A DNA stretch of 64,000 nucleotides from Flagellimonas zhangzhouensis (GCF_900102925.1 NZ_FNKI01000004.1:62001-126000); one strand, 5' to 3'; counted from the first letter of the stretch, positions 26,784 to 36,564 are shown. Notes: generated from the letters alone by a model not told the origin. A program made the numbers and translations.

Positions 26784-28478
26784 ATGAAAAAGAAAGTAAT
26801 ATATTCAACTATACTAGCAGGTCTCTTGCTATGGGGCTGTAGTGAAGACTTTACGGAAAAGGCAGCAACAGGTGCCCTTTCAGATGAGGCCTTGCAGAAT
26901 GCACTGGGTGTAGATCTTAAATTGACGGCTGCTTACTCTGCCATGGATGGTGAGCGTATCAACCGTCAAGGAGAAGGTGTTGCCGCAGGTGGAGATAACT
27001 GGTGGTCTGATGTGGTATCCGATGATGCACACAGAGGTAGTACCGATGGTGATAACACTGCATTGTTCCAAGTAGAAACTTTGGACTGGCAAACTGGTAA
27101 TAACTGGTTTCTAGGAAGATGGAGTGCCATTTTCGGTGGTGTAAACCGTTGTAATGCTGTTTTGGATTTGATCAGCCAAATTCCAGATGGTGATTTCACA
27201 CAACAAGCAGGTGAAGCACTTTTCCTAAGAGCATACTATAATTTTGAGCTTCAGAAGTTTTATGGAAACGTTCCTTTCCTTTCTGTTGAGAACTTGGTAA
27301 ACCAAGAGTTTAACCAACCAAACCCTGGTCCAATTTGGGCACAGATCGAGGCCGATTTAACAGAGGCTATCGGAATGCTAGGTTCAGATGTTGTTGTTGG
27401 TAGAGCAAATTCTTGGGTAGCTAAGGCTTACTTAGGTAAAGCATTGTTATATCAAGGGAAATATGCTGCAGCATTGACTCAATTGAACGATGTAATCAAC
27501 AACGGACCATACTCACTAAATGCAGAATTTGTAGATAACTTCAATTTTGCAGGAGAGAATGGACCAGAATCTTTGTTCGCTATTCAGTTTTCAGCAGATA
27601 CAGGTCGTTCTTTCAACGGTAATGGTGCTGGTACGTTGAACTATCCTGGTGGAGGACCATTAGGTACTTGTTGTGGGTTCTATCAGCCAACACAAGATTT
27701 GGTGAACGCTTACCAAACTAGTGGAGGATTGCCATTATTGGATACCTACGCTGATACTGATGTAGCTAGTGATTATGGTATCAACAGTGCAGATCCATTT
27801 ACACCACATGCTGGACCATTGGATCCAAGATTGGATTATACAGTTTCTCGTAGAGGAATCGATTACAACGGTTTTGGTTTGAATCCTGGTAAAGAATGGA
27901 TTAGAGCAACGTTCCAAGATATTTCTGGACCTTACCTTCCTAAAAAGAACGTGTATCAAGCAGATGAGGTGGACGCCAACCGTGGTACTGGTGGATGGGG
28001 CTCCGACTGGTCAGGTATCAACTACAACATTTTGCGTTATGCAGATGTATTGTTGATGGCCGCAGAAGCAGCAGTTGAAACCAACGATTTGGGTACAGCT
28101 TTAAATTATGTAAATCAAGTTCGTAACAGAGCTAAAAATATGACTTACGTACAAACTGTAGACGGTACAGGTGATGCTGCCAATTATGAAATTGAGCCTT
28201 ATGGATCATTTGCCAACCAAACCGAAGCTAGAAAAGCAGTTCGTTTTGAGCGTCGTTTGGAGTTAGGTATGGAAGGTCACAGATTGTTCGATTTGAGAAG
28301 ATGGGGTATTGCCATGGAAACTATTAATACTTACATCCAAAACGAAGGAGAGGATTTATACCTTTCTGGATATGATTCCAAGTTTAGTACTTATCAAGCA
28401 AAACACGATTTGTATCCAATCCCAGTTAACGCAATTGACCAGAGTGGTGGTGTTTTAACCCAAAACCCTGGCTATTAA
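26784..28478 (+). CDS. SusD/RagB-type nutrient-binding lipoprotein
   Basis: 564 residues with a lipobox (LLLWGC, Cys19). SusD signs are ALFLRAYYNFELQKFYGNVPF (TPR-like helix), ADLTEAIGML, NYNILRYADVLLMAAEAA and the C-terminal ARKAVRFERRLELGMEGHRLFDLRRWG...LYPIPVNAIDQSGG. It caps the SusC barrel at the cell surface and binds the ligand. It is cotranscribed with susC (3-nt gap) and followed by a clear terminator. Confidence 0.96.
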   Translation: MKKKVIYSTILAGLLLWGCSEDFTEKAATGALSDEALQNALGVDLKLTAAYSAMDGERINRQGEGVAAGGDNWWSDVVSDDAHRGSTDGDNTALFQVETLDWQTGNNWFLGRWSAIFGGVNRCNAVLDLISQIPDGDFTQQAGEALFLRAYYNFELQKFYGNVPFLSVENLVNQEFNQPNPGPIWAQIEADLTEAIGMLGSDVVVGRANSWVAKAYLGKALLYQGKYAAALTQLNDVINNGPYSLNAEFVDNFNFAGENGPESLFAIQFSADTGRSFNGNGAGTLNYPGGGPLGTCCGFYQPTQDLVNAYQTSGGLPLLDTYADTDVASDYGINSADPFTPHAGPLDPRLDYTVSRRGIDYNGFGLNPGKEWIRATFQDISGPYLPKKNVYQADEVDANRGTGGWGSDWSGINYNILRYADVLLMAAEAAVETNDLGTALNYVNQVRNRAKNMTYVQTVDGTGDAANYEIEPYGSFANQTEARKAVRFERRLELGMEGHRLFDLRRWGIAMETINTYIQNEGEDLYLSGYDSKFSTYQAKHDLYPIPVNAIDQSGGVLTQNPGY

Positions 28479-28516
28479 GAATAGAGTCTGAGTTAGTTAA
28501 ATTTTAATTTAGTTGG

Positions 28517-28550
28517 ATAGGTTGCCAATCTTTTTTGGCAACCTATTTTT
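28517..28550 (+). terminator. Rho-independent terminator after susD
   Basis: Perfect 12-bp stem ATAGGTTGCCAA / TTGGCAACCTAT with a six-base pyrimidine loop and a T run (TTTTT), 38 nt after the susD stop. Confidence 0.92.
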
Positions 28551-28641
28551 ATTACAATTATTTTGTATTGTATTGCTATTCAGTAAATTATTTAGGTGTG
28601 TCATGTTTTTTACAGTATTTTTTTAATAAATAATCGGTTAA

Positions 28642-28680
28642 TTTTTGACTAATAAAAGCTTAGTGCTTTGTAGTCAAAAA
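28642..28680. repeat. Two-part hairpin in the leader of the FG-GAP/UnbV gene
   Basis: Outer perfect 10-bp arms TTTTTGACTA and TAGTCAAAAA enclose inner 5-bp arms AAAGC and GCTTT around a TTAGT loop, with a small asymmetric bulge. It ends 52 nt before the GTG start at 28733. No T tract follows on either strand, so a terminator is unlikely; an operator or leader RNA structure is possible. Confidence 0.55.
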
Positions 28681-28732
28681 AACTCTTATTACTTTTTATT
28701 TTTCAATCAAAACCAATAAATCCACAGCAACA

Positions 28733-31700
28733 GTGATTAAAAAATATATAGCAACAGCACTAGTTTTCGCATCGGTAATTTCTTGTTCCGAAAAAAAGGA
28801 GGACACTCTATTTTCTCAAATTTCATCCAGTAGTTCAGGGGTTACTTTTAATAACAAAATTGTAGAGACCGATAGCTTTAATATTCTAACCAGTGAATAC
28901 ATTTTTAATGGTGGTGGTGTTGCCGTGGGTGATTTTAATAATGATGAAAAACCCGATTTGTTCTTTACAGGTAATCAGGTTACCAATAAATTATATCTCA
29001 ATCAAGGTGATTTTAAATTTAAAGATGTCACTGAAACTGCTGGAGTGGCCGCTAGTGATCAATGGAAAACAGGAACAGCCGTAATCGACATCAATAACGA
29101 TGGGCTTTTGGACATTTATGTTTGTACGGCCATGTACGAATCCGATGAAGAAAAGGCAAATATCCTTTTCGTAAATCAAGGAGTCGATGCCAATGGTGTT
29201 CCGATATTTAAAGAAATGGCCCAAGAATATGGTATTGCTGGAAATTATAATAGCATGAATGCCGCCTTTTTGGACTATAATAAAGATGGATTAATGGATT
29301 TGTACGTGCTTAACAACGTTGATATTCATGTGCTTCCATCCAATTATAGGGAAAAAATTACTGACGGATCAGCTTTGAGTAACGACCGCCTATATAAAAA
29401 TAATGGGGACAATACCTTTACCGATGTTACCATGGAAGCGGGCATTACCATAGAGGGTTATGGGCTTGGAATCGCTATTTCAGATTTAAATTATGATGGT
29501 TGGCCCGATATTTATGTGAGCAACGATTATTTGAGCAACGATATTCTGTACATCAACAATGGTGACGGTACATTTTCCAATAAAATAGGCGATTATGTAA
29601 AGCACCAGAGTAAATTCTCCATGGGTAACGATATTGCCGATTTCAATAATGATGGCTATCTGGATATTGTGACCCTCGATATGCTCGGTGAAACCAACCA
29701 TAGAATAAAAACGACCATAAAAGCCACCAATTATAACGATTACCAGATGAACGACAGGTATGGCTTTGAATATCAATATATGCGAAACATGCTTCAAATG
29801 GGCCAAGGCCCTGGAGTGCCGTACAGTGAAATTGGATTGATGGCAGGTGTGTCCAAAACAGATTGGAGCTGGTCTCCATTGTTTGTGGATGCAGATAATG
29901 ATGGTCAAAAAGATTTATTGATCACCAACGGATTCCCCCGTGATATTACAGACCTTGATTTTGGTGAATTTAACTTCAATGTCCAGAGATATTTGAGTAC
30001 TGCACAGATATTGGATTCCATCCCAGTTGTAAAGATTCCAAACTACGCGTATAAAAATGAGGGCAACGGACAATTTAAGGATGTAGGAAAAGAATGGGGC
30101 TTAAATATTCCATCATTTTCCAATGGTGCCGTTTTTGCCGATTTGGATGGTGATGGTGATTTAGATTATGTAGTGAGCAACATTAATGACGAGGCATTTA
30201 TTTTTAGAAACAACCTAGAAAAAGATGCCCGTACCAATAAAAATTACCTACAATTAAATTTGGAAGGTCCTGAAAACAATAAATCAGGATTGGGAACCAA
30301 GGTGGCCGTAAGGTTTCAGGATGGTAGTTTCCAGTACTATGAGCACCAATTGAATCGTGGATATTTGTCAACGGTGCAGAGTGTGGCCCATTTTGGAATT
30401 GGGGATGAACAAAATATCGCTTCCTTGGAAGTGGTATGGCCCGATGGAAAATCACAGGTTTTACAAAATGTTGCAAGCAATCAAACACTAAAAGTTAGCT
30501 ATGGAGATGCGAGTTTGGCTTCAAACGATGCTTTGACATTTCCACTAAAACCTAAGAAAACCGACCCAATGTATCATGAAATATCCGATCAAATAGGGGT
30601 TAGTTTCTTGCATAAGGAAGAGGACAAAGCTGATTTTTATGTGCAACCAACAATTCCCCATAAGTTGACCCAAAATGGGCCAAAATTGGCTAAGGGAGAT
30701 ATCAATGGTGACGGATTTGAGGATTTTGTTATTGGTAGTTCGGCTGGACATTCTCCTTTGATATTCTGGCAAGATGCCGATGGTAATTTCACAAGCACCG
30801 CATTATTTGATGATGACCAAAGTAAGTCTCATGAAGAAACAGGTATTGCCCTTTTCGATTTGGACAACGATGGTGATCTGGATATGTACATGGTTTCAGG
30901 AAGTAACGAATTTGATTTGGGTTCTCCCTTATATCGCGATTATTTGGTGATCAATGAGGGCAACGGAAAGTTTACCCGATCTACGGATAAATTGCCCGAA
31001 ATTAATTCAAGTGGTTCTGTAGTTGAGGCCACTGATTTTGATGGTGATGGCTATGTAGATCTGTTTGTTGGAGGTCGTACTCCTTATGCACAATATCCAA
31101 AGGCAGATGATTCCTATTTGCTGAAAAATGAAAATGGAACATTGGTAGATGTCACCGATAAATACAATAAAGAGCTTAGGAACCTGGGGATGATCACTGA
31201 TGCCAAATGGGCCGATGTGGACAATGATAATTTAAAAGACCTCATATTGGTTGGGGAATTTATGCCCGTAACTGTTTTCCTAAATAAAAAGGATTCTTTC
31301 CAATCCATGGCTACATCTGGATTACAACAACTATCTGGCTGGTGGGAATGTGTTTTGGCGGATGATTTTGATAATGATGGAGACATTGACCTGATGGCGG
31401 GTAATCTGGGCTCCAATAACTTTTACCAACCTTCGCAGGAAAGACCCGTGACCATGTTGGCCAAAGATTTTGATAATAATGGTGCAATCGATCCTATAAT
31501 GTTCGCATATATCAAAGGCGATTTTGAAAAAGGAACTTACGAATCTTATCCAGTTAATTATTGGGGTGATTTAATGTCTCAAAGTCCTATGTTTAGGAAA
31601 AAGTTTGACTATTTCAAGGAATTTGCCAGAACCACTAAGGATGAATTGTTTACGCCAGAAGAACTTGATGGAGTAATGGAACTAGTGGCCAATCATGATC

Positions 31701-32059
31701 AAACAAGTTATTTTCAAAACGATGGAAACGGTAATTTCACCATGGCCGCATTGCCGTGGCAAACCCAATCTGCACCCATAAAATGTATGATAATGGCAGG
31801 TGGAACTAATGGTGATGTACTAATGATCGGTAACGATTATGGTAATGAAGCTTTCTTTGGAAGATATGATGCCTTCAATGGAGGCATTTTGGTGAGCGAT
31901 GACAATGGAGGGTTTGAGTTTAAAAATGCAGAAGAAAGTGGCTTCAAAGTATCGGGAGATGGAAAGGATATGATTTTGGTGGAGCGTGCAGGTGGCGGTG
32001 AGCCTTATATTGTAGTTTCCCAAAATAAAGGCAAACTTTTGGTGTACTCCAAGAGCTAG
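28733..32059 (+). CDS. FG-GAP/VCBS repeat lipoprotein with ASPIC/UnbV domain
   Basis: 1108 residues from a GTG, chosen for the lipoprotein leader (ALVFASVISC, Cys18). Many FG-GAP/VCBS repeats carry calcium-type D-x-N/D-x-D-G loops (for example DFNNDEKPDLFF, DLDGDGDLDYVV, DFDGDGYVDLFVGG), giving at least one integrin-like beta-propeller before and another after about residue 590. Between them lies an ASPIC/UnbV domain (GLGTKVAVRFQDGSF...VWPDGKSQVLQNV). Such proteins commonly accompany SusC/SusD pairs and are thought to act on or bind surface ligands, but their biochemistry is unproven. Separated from susD by a terminator, so it probably has its own promoter. Confidence 0.9.
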   Translation: MIKKYIATALVFASVISCSEKKEDTLFSQISSSSSGVTFNNKIVETDSFNILTSEYIFNGGGVAVGDFNNDEKPDLFFTGNQVTNKLYLNQGDFKFKDVTETAGVAASDQWKTGTAVIDINNDGLLDIYVCTAMYESDEEKANILFVNQGVDANGVPIFKEMAQEYGIAGNYNSMNAAFLDYNKDGLMDLYVLNNVDIHVLPSNYREKITDGSALSNDRLYKNNGDNTFTDVTMEAGITIEGYGLGIAISDLNYDGWPDIYVSNDYLSNDILYINNGDGTFSNKIGDYVKHQSKFSMGNDIADFNNDGYLDIVTLDMLGETNHRIKTTIKATNYNDYQMNDRYGFEYQYMRNMLQMGQGPGVPYSEIGLMAGVSKTDWSWSPLFVDADNDGQKDLLITNGFPRDITDLDFGEFNFNVQRYLSTAQILDSIPVVKIPNYAYKNEGNGQFKDVGKEWGLNIPSFSNGAVFADLDGDGDLDYVVSNINDEAFIFRNNLEKDARTNKNYLQLNLEGPENNKSGLGTKVAVRFQDGSFQYYEHQLNRGYLSTVQSVAHFGIGDEQNIASLEVVWPDGKSQVLQNVASNQTLKVSYGDASLASNDALTFPLKPKKTDPMYHEISDQIGVSFLHKEEDKADFYVQPTIPHKLTQNGPKLAKGDINGDGFEDFVIGSSAGHSPLIFWQDADGNFTSTALFDDDQSKSHEETGIALFDLDNDGDLDMYMVSGSNEFDLGSPLYRDYLVINEGNGKFTRSTDKLPEINSSGSVVEATDFDGDGYVDLFVGGRTPYAQYPKADDSYLLKNENGTLVDVTDKYNKELRNLGMITDAKWADVDNDNLKDLILVGEFMPVTVFLNKKDSFQSMATSGLQQLSGWWECVLADDFDNDGDIDLMAGNLGSNNFYQPSQERPVTMLAKDFDNNGAIDPIMFAYIKGDFEKGTYESYPVNYWGDLMSQSPMFRKKFDYFKEFARTTKDELFTPEELDGVMELVANHDQTSYFQNDGNGNFTMAALPWQTQSAPIKCMIMAGGTNGDVLMIGNDYGNEAFFGRYDAFNGGILVSDDNGGFEFKNAEESGFKVSGDGKDMILVERAGGGEPYIVVSQNKGKLLVYSKS

Positions 32060-32077
32060 TTTTCTATTTATAAAAGG

Positions 32078-33577
32078 TTAATGGAGGGTGTTTTCCAAGA
32101 TCAAAAGATCTGCTGAAGATGCGCTCCATTTTTCTGCCAAGTCCTTTGGGATTGTACTGAAAAAATAGGTGAAAGCACTCAAAACAATATCTTGGTCGCC
32201 GTCAGCATCAATATCGGCAGCTTTCATAAGAAACCATTTCCCGTCAGCTTCTTCTGGTAAGGTTCTAGTGATAAACTCAAATTCAGATCTCCCCGTATTT
32301 TCCAAATAAATAAAGGAATTAACAGGACGGTCATCATAATTTGGGAAGGTGGAAATCAATGCAATGTCCATATCTCCATCTTGGTCAAAATCGGCAGTTT
32401 CGCTGCGTGTTGCGCCGTACATCGGATAAAAGAAGGATTCCTCAAATTCATTGTTCCCATCATTAAGGTAAATACGCATACCGTGGTAAGGTTTTAATAT
32501 TTGGGTTTTGTCCGCATTATCGCCATGAACGGTAATGATGTCTTCATCCCCATCGTGGTCTATATCTACCATTTCGAACCAACTGGTGCCATAAATGGGG
32601 CTAAAACGAACTAGGTAATCCCGAGAAAAGGTTAGATCTTCCTTTTGATATAATACCATAATGGATTCATCTCCCTGTGCCTTTAAAAAAACAATATCAT
32701 CTTTTCCATCATTGTTCATATCCCGAACAATGGACTTCATGGCACCTGGATTTTGAATTAAAATGCTTTTCTCATATTCACCCTGGTCATTTTGCTTTAA
32801 AAGGGATAGGGAACCAGTAAGGTTACCAAATTCACTTACAACAATTTCTGATTTGCCATCAGTATTAAAATCATGAATCAAAGTATGTACAGGTCGGTGC
32901 AGCTCTGTAGCTAAAGTAGTTATCGAATCTCCTTGTTTTAATAGAATTTCGCCTTCCTTTTCTTGGGAGGGATCCAAAATCCCAACTGCAGTAATATATG
33001 TCCCAGATTCAGTATCAATGGTTGCTGTCACAGGACTGGGAGCGTTAAAAAGTTGTTCGGTTTTATCTGTTTTGAATTGATATTCCTTGATACTTCCATT
33101 TAAATCACCAGTCAAAATTGTTTGGGAGCTTTTATCAAAATCTAAAAATGAAATAGTTGTCCCAGAAATACTATCCAATGCTACCAAATTAAAGTCAAAG
33201 TTTTTAATGGGTTGGGTCTGTCTTTTAGGAATTTGTGGAAGTACATCGGGCGCATTTTGTAGGATATAGGCTTTTAGTAATTCCCAGTCATTTTCGGCAA
33301 TGGTTGGGACTGAACTATAAATGCCTTGCTCGATCAATTCGTATTGTTCTTCATAGGAATAACCCTTAAATGGATTGAATTTGGGGTCTCTAATACCCAT
33401 TCGAGCTCCCATTTCTGGAAGAATATATGCTGCCCAAAGCTCTTTGGTAAGATATTCAGTTTTTGGTAGGGTATGGCAACGTGCACAATGCATTGCATAT
33501 AATTGCTCTCCTTGTTCTTGTTTGGATTTTCCACAGGAAACTACGACCAAGCATAGCAGAAAAACGAATAATCTCAT
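32078..33577 (-). CDS. Cytochrome c plus FG-GAP repeat lipoprotein
   Basis: 499 residues; lipobox VVSC at Cys15. A haem-binding CxxCH (Cys31-A-R-Cys34-His35) lies near the N-terminus in a short c-type domain (QLYAMHCARCHTLPKTEYLTKELW), followed by FG-GAP-type repeats such as DFNTDGKSEIVV, DIDHDGDEDIITVHGD, DFDQDGDMDIALIS and DIDADGDQDIVLS. It converges on the preceding FG-GAP gene with 18 nt between stops. The haem could accept electrons from a periplasmic dehydrogenase such as the GMC enzyme in region B; that link is inference. No distal Met ligand was assigned. Confidence 0.87.
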   Translation of the reverse strand: MRLFVFLLCLVVVSCGKSKQEQGEQLYAMHCARCHTLPKTEYLTKELWAAYILPEMGARMGIRDPKFNPFKGYSYEEQYELIEQGIYSSVPTIAENDWELLKAYILQNAPDVLPQIPKRQTQPIKNFDFNLVALDSISGTTISFLDFDKSSQTILTGDLNGSIKEYQFKTDKTEQLFNAPSPVTATIDTESGTYITAVGILDPSQEKEGEILLKQGDSITTLATELHRPVHTLIHDFNTDGKSEIVVSEFGNLTGSLSLLKQNDQGEYEKSILIQNPGAMKSIVRDMNNDGKDDIVFLKAQGDESIMVLYQKEDLTFSRDYLVRFSPIYGTSWFEMVDIDHDGDEDIITVHGDNADKTQILKPYHGMRIYLNDGNNEFEESFFYPMYGATRSETADFDQDGDMDIALISTFPNYDDRPVNSFIYLENTGRSEFEFITRTLPEEADGKWFLMKAADIDADGDQDIVLSAFTYFFSTIPKDLAEKWSASSADLLILENTLH

Positions 33578-33659
33578 TTAGTTTGGGTGCGAATTTTTCA
33601 ATTGAGCTTTAAAAAAGGTGAATTTATACAAAAGAACTTACATGTATTCCCAAATGAAA

Positions 33660-34736
33660 TTAAAAGGACTCCCCGATCCTAAAATAGATGCCCCAATCGT
33701 CTTTCCCAACAGCGCCATCCAGTCCAATATTGAAATTATCTTCTTTAAAAACCGTGTAGCGATATCCTGCGCCAATACCAGGATATAGTTTTCCATTGAA
33801 TTCTTCATTTATGGAACCAAAAATAGTAGCAGCTCCCAAAAAACCAACAAGGCCCATATTGTTGTTGAAGTTTAGTCGATATTCCCCTTGAAGGGCAAAA
33901 ATCGAATCTCCTCGATATTTCCCATCTGAATAACCACGGATATCTTTTCCGCCGATTACTACTTGCCGTTCAAAATTCAAGGCACCAAGTCCAAACTCGG
34001 CATGTCCTCGAAATGCCAATATGTTTTTATTGTTCGGAAAGCCAATGTACTTGTTATAACTTAAGGAAATGATGTTGAGGTCTTCATCATTGCCCAAAGC
34101 CGTAGGAAAGGAATTCCACTGGATATTGGTCAAAGAACCTTTTGTAGGATAATAAATTTGATTGCGTTTATCAAAAGAGGATTGTACCAAAAAACCGAGG
34201 TAATTGTTTTCATTGGTTTCTTCGCTATCCTCGAATTCTGTGTTGGTAATGTTGTAAATAAAACCAAGACCACCGTACCATTTATTTTTGATTCTTTTAA
34301 GTGCAGTCAGGTTGATAACTGTGATATTGGAGGCGTAATCGGCAAAGCCAGGTTGTTCCACTTCAGAAACATAAATTTGTGCTCTTTGTGTACCGTTCAC
34401 TAAGTAGAAGGTAAGTCTCCAATCGTTTTCCTTTAAAAACCATCTATGAAAGGTTCCAACCAAATAGGAATCATTGGTGGTGTAAATTCCCATTACGCCC
34501 GACATGGACTTTGGAGATATAGTGTCCTTCTCTGATAACCGATACATCATACTCCCAACTACACCCATTTGAAGTTCCAAGGTTCGACTATAATTGATGT
34601 AGGGAAATACTTTTGCGGTTATTTTTTTGTCTTCATTTGAAGTTTCTTTTTGGCCCAAAATCTGCTGACAAAGCAAAATGCTTAAACCAAAGAAGCAAAT
34701 AGTGGTCAACCGAAACTTTGCAAAATGATTATTCAT
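33660..34736 (-). CDS. Omp85/BamA-type outer-membrane barrel protein
   Basis: 358 residues with a signal peptide (LSILLCQQILGQ). The C-terminal half is a surface-antigen barrel; GGKDIRGYSDGKYRGDSIFALQGEYR carries the RGY loop motif of Omp85 proteins, and the chain ends in a Phe (FRIGESF). There is no room for several POTRA domains, so it is a short, POTRA-poor member rather than BamA itself. Starts 4 nt after the next upstream barrel gene and likely shares its transcript. Role in assembly or lipid/protein transport unproven. Confidence 0.82.
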   Translation of the reverse strand: MNNHFAKFRLTTICFFGLSILLCQQILGQKETSNEDKKITAKVFPYINYSRTLELQMGVVGSMMYRLSEKDTISPKSMSGVMGIYTTNDSYLVGTFHRWFLKENDWRLTFYLVNGTQRAQIYVSEVEQPGFADYASNITVINLTALKRIKNKWYGGLGFIYNITNTEFEDSEETNENNYLGFLVQSSFDKRNQIYYPTKGSLTNIQWNSFPTALGNDEDLNIISLSYNKYIGFPNNKNILAFRGHAEFGLGALNFERQVVIGGKDIRGYSDGKYRGDSIFALQGEYRLNFNNNMGLVGFLGAATIFGSINEEFNGKLYPGIGAGYRYTVFKEDNFNIGLDGAVGKDDWGIYFRIGESF

Positions 34737-34740
34737 AAAT

Positions 34741-35385
34741 CTAGTTTAGTTTAAGAAAGAAACCTCCTGATAAGGCTCCGATAATGGTAGTTGTACCAAC
34801 ATTTACGCCAGTACTAGGCCCTCCTGGTCCAACACCCACATATAAACCTCCCCATTCCACAGGAAAAAACAAATGACCTTGTAAAACAATACCAAACCGT
34901 GGGGCCAATAACATTTTAACCCCACCCTTAGCGGAAAATGCGAATTTCGTCGATGAGCTTAAATCACGACTGGTAAGGTCTTGGTTTTCATTGGAAGGAC
35001 TTAATATGGCCAAGCCCAAACCACCGCCTAAAAATGGTTTAATATTATCGTTGCCAAAATATTTCAAACCAGTTACTTGTATAATATCAACAGCTATATC
35101 AGATAAGCGTTCCTCACCATTTGTGTAATTGATATCTCGCATTCTTAATTCACTACCCATTCGTGTATAGGATATTTCGGCACCAACATATCCCATATCA
35201 TAGCCAGCCGTAATGTGGTACTGGTCGCTATCTTTGATTTTTAGATAATTTCTTCCGTAGTTTAGTTTTGTGCCAAATTGGTAACCATAACTTGCAGATA
35301 CTTCTATGCTTTGGGCATAAGTTTGAATTGATCCTATTGCCATGAACAATGCAAATACTAGGAAAAGAGGTTGTTTAATATTCAT
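34741..35385 (-). CDS. Outer-membrane beta-barrel protein (OmpA/porin family-like)
   Basis: 214 residues with a signal peptide (LVFALFMAIGSIQTYAQ). Repeated strands such as IEVSASYGYQFGTKLNYGRNYLKI, GYDMGYVGAEISYTRMGSEL and GGGLGLAILSPS, ending in ALSGGFFLKLN, fit an eight-stranded barrel. No specific family recognised. Upstream neighbour of the Omp85-like gene on the same strand. Confidence 0.7.
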   Translation of the reverse strand: MNIKQPLFLVFALFMAIGSIQTYAQSIEVSASYGYQFGTKLNYGRNYLKIKDSDQYHITAGYDMGYVGAEISYTRMGSELRMRDINYTNGEERLSDIAVDIIQVTGLKYFGNDNIKPFLGGGLGLAILSPSNENQDLTSRDLSSSTKFAFSAKGGVKMLLAPRFGIVLQGHLFFPVEWGGLYVGVGPGGPSTGVNVGTTTIIGALSGGFFLKLN

Positions 35386-35480
35386 TTTATTAAAGTTGAA
35401 AATTCAGATAGCTGCAAATTAGATCTTCCTATTTGTATTTGGATTAGCTTTTGAGGACTAAAGGAACATAAGTGTTGGGT

Positions 35481-35497
35481 AATAGGATAGGACAATG
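35481..35497. repeat. 17-nt intergenic repeat, copy 1
   Basis: AATAGGATAGGACAATG here and AATAGGATATGACAATG at 58132-58148 differ at one base. Both copies are in intergenic DNA. Just beyond it (35505-35516) is a 12-bp perfect palindrome GTACTTAAGTAC. Confidence 0.35.
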
Positions 35498-35526
35498 ATA
35501 AATAGTACTTAAGTACATCGAAACTA

Positions 35527-36198
35527 TTATTCAATTCCCATTACACTATTATTAACCAACAATCCTGCAAGTTCAATACTATATTTTTCAATAGTCTTGT
35601 CAATGTCAACAGGGTCAACGATTCTAAATTGCCCCACCCATTGTAAATTATCTGCATCCGAGTTGTCTAAACTATATAGTGCACTTTCAAAGAAATATTT
35701 TATCCCAGTTTCTACATAAGTGGAATTCCAATTGTACGATGGATAATAAGAGTAATACGCACCGAACCTACGATACCTCGGACCAGGATAATATATTGCA
35801 CTCGATGGTGTTTGAGTCACAAATTGTTGGGAGTCGACCATATGCGTTACTACTACGCCATCATATCCATCGCCCACCAAACGCTCTTTAAGCCCATTAA
35901 TGTCTTCCGCACTTTGTAAAGGTTTGGCATCAAAATAAGGAATGTTGTATGAGGCTGTGGCATCTACACCTCGTTCATAAAGTTGGGCGACCAGTCGGTC
36001 TTCAAACGATCTTCTGGAAATTTCACTATTCGATTTTCCGATAACCACAATGTTTTTGTATTCTCTTTTTACATTGCTGTAGTTTTTGGACTTGGTCAAA
36101 TAACCACTGCCGCAGCCATATAATCCAAAAAGGGACATGGCAAGCAAGAAGGGCAAATATTTTTTCAAGGTCAACAATGAGGATTTTAATCGTTTCAT
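35527..36198 (-). CDS. Uncharacterised lipoprotein
   Basis: 223 residues from the ATG at 36198; an in-frame start 54 nt further upstream would put 18 residues before the signal and is not favoured. The leader (LLAMSLFGLYGC) has a lipobox. The mature part begins YKNIVVIGKSNSEISRRSFEDRLVAQLYERGVDATASYNI, a pattern of small alpha/beta envelope lipoproteins in which a domain assembles from a short strand-helix unit; a proline- and tyrosine-rich central stretch (YYPGPRYRRFGAYYSYYPSY) follows. Family not identified. Monocistronic as far as can be seen, with a long non-coding leader region upstream. Confidence 0.65.
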   Translation of the reverse strand: MKRLKSSLLTLKKYLPFLLAMSLFGLYGCGSGYLTKSKNYSNVKREYKNIVVIGKSNSEISRRSFEDRLVAQLYERGVDATASYNIPYFDAKPLQSAEDINGLKERLVGDGYDGVVVTHMVDSQQFVTQTPSSAIYYPGPRYRRFGAYYSYYPSYNWNSTYVETGIKYFFESALYSLDNSDADNLQWVGQFRIVDPVDIDKTIEKYSIELAGLLVNNSVMGIE

Positions 36199-36408
36199 GA
36201 TACTTATCTTAAATTGTTTATTTCGAAATCCTTCACCGTAACTCAAAAACATTTACAATCGGCCCCATCAGTTCAAAGCTGTAAATCTTTTGGTCGGTAT
36301 CTATATCCACTATTCAATAGGTTTGCACAATCTAGAAGGTTAAAATTTTGGCGATTTCGGCCATTTAGGCGCCTCCCAATTTGAATTGAACCAATAATGG
36401 ATTTATTC

Positions 36409-36462
36409 TTTGATCTTAACGGGGGAAGAAATTCAGCATAGCTGAAATAGGTAAAGATCAAA
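36409..36462. repeat. Nested stem-loop
   Basis: Outer 9-bp arms TTTGATCTT (36409-36417) and AAGATCAAA (36454-36462); inner 6-bp arms TTCAGC (36432-36437) and GCTGAA (36441-36446) around ATA. Both stems are perfect. No T tract consistent with a simple terminator. Confidence 0.55.
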
Positions 36463-36530
36463 AAGTTAAATGGGCATTCTATAAATACCCATTATTCTTA
36501 CAACAAGTTAATGAAAAAAGAGGGGATAAT

Positions 36531-36564
36531 CATTTTGGGACAATTATAATTTTGCCCCAAAATG
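36531..36564. repeat. Inverted repeat with CATTTTGGG arms
   Basis: CATTTTGGGACAA pairs with TTGCCCCAAAATG across an 8-nt centre, with one mismatch in 13. Its left arm shares 16 bases with the inverted repeat upstream of the sulfatase gene (3130-3145). Confidence 0.5.

Noticed and set aside
36273..36461. 62-codon open frame on the minus strand
   Set aside because: Overlaps a nested hairpin; no signal peptide or recognisable domain.
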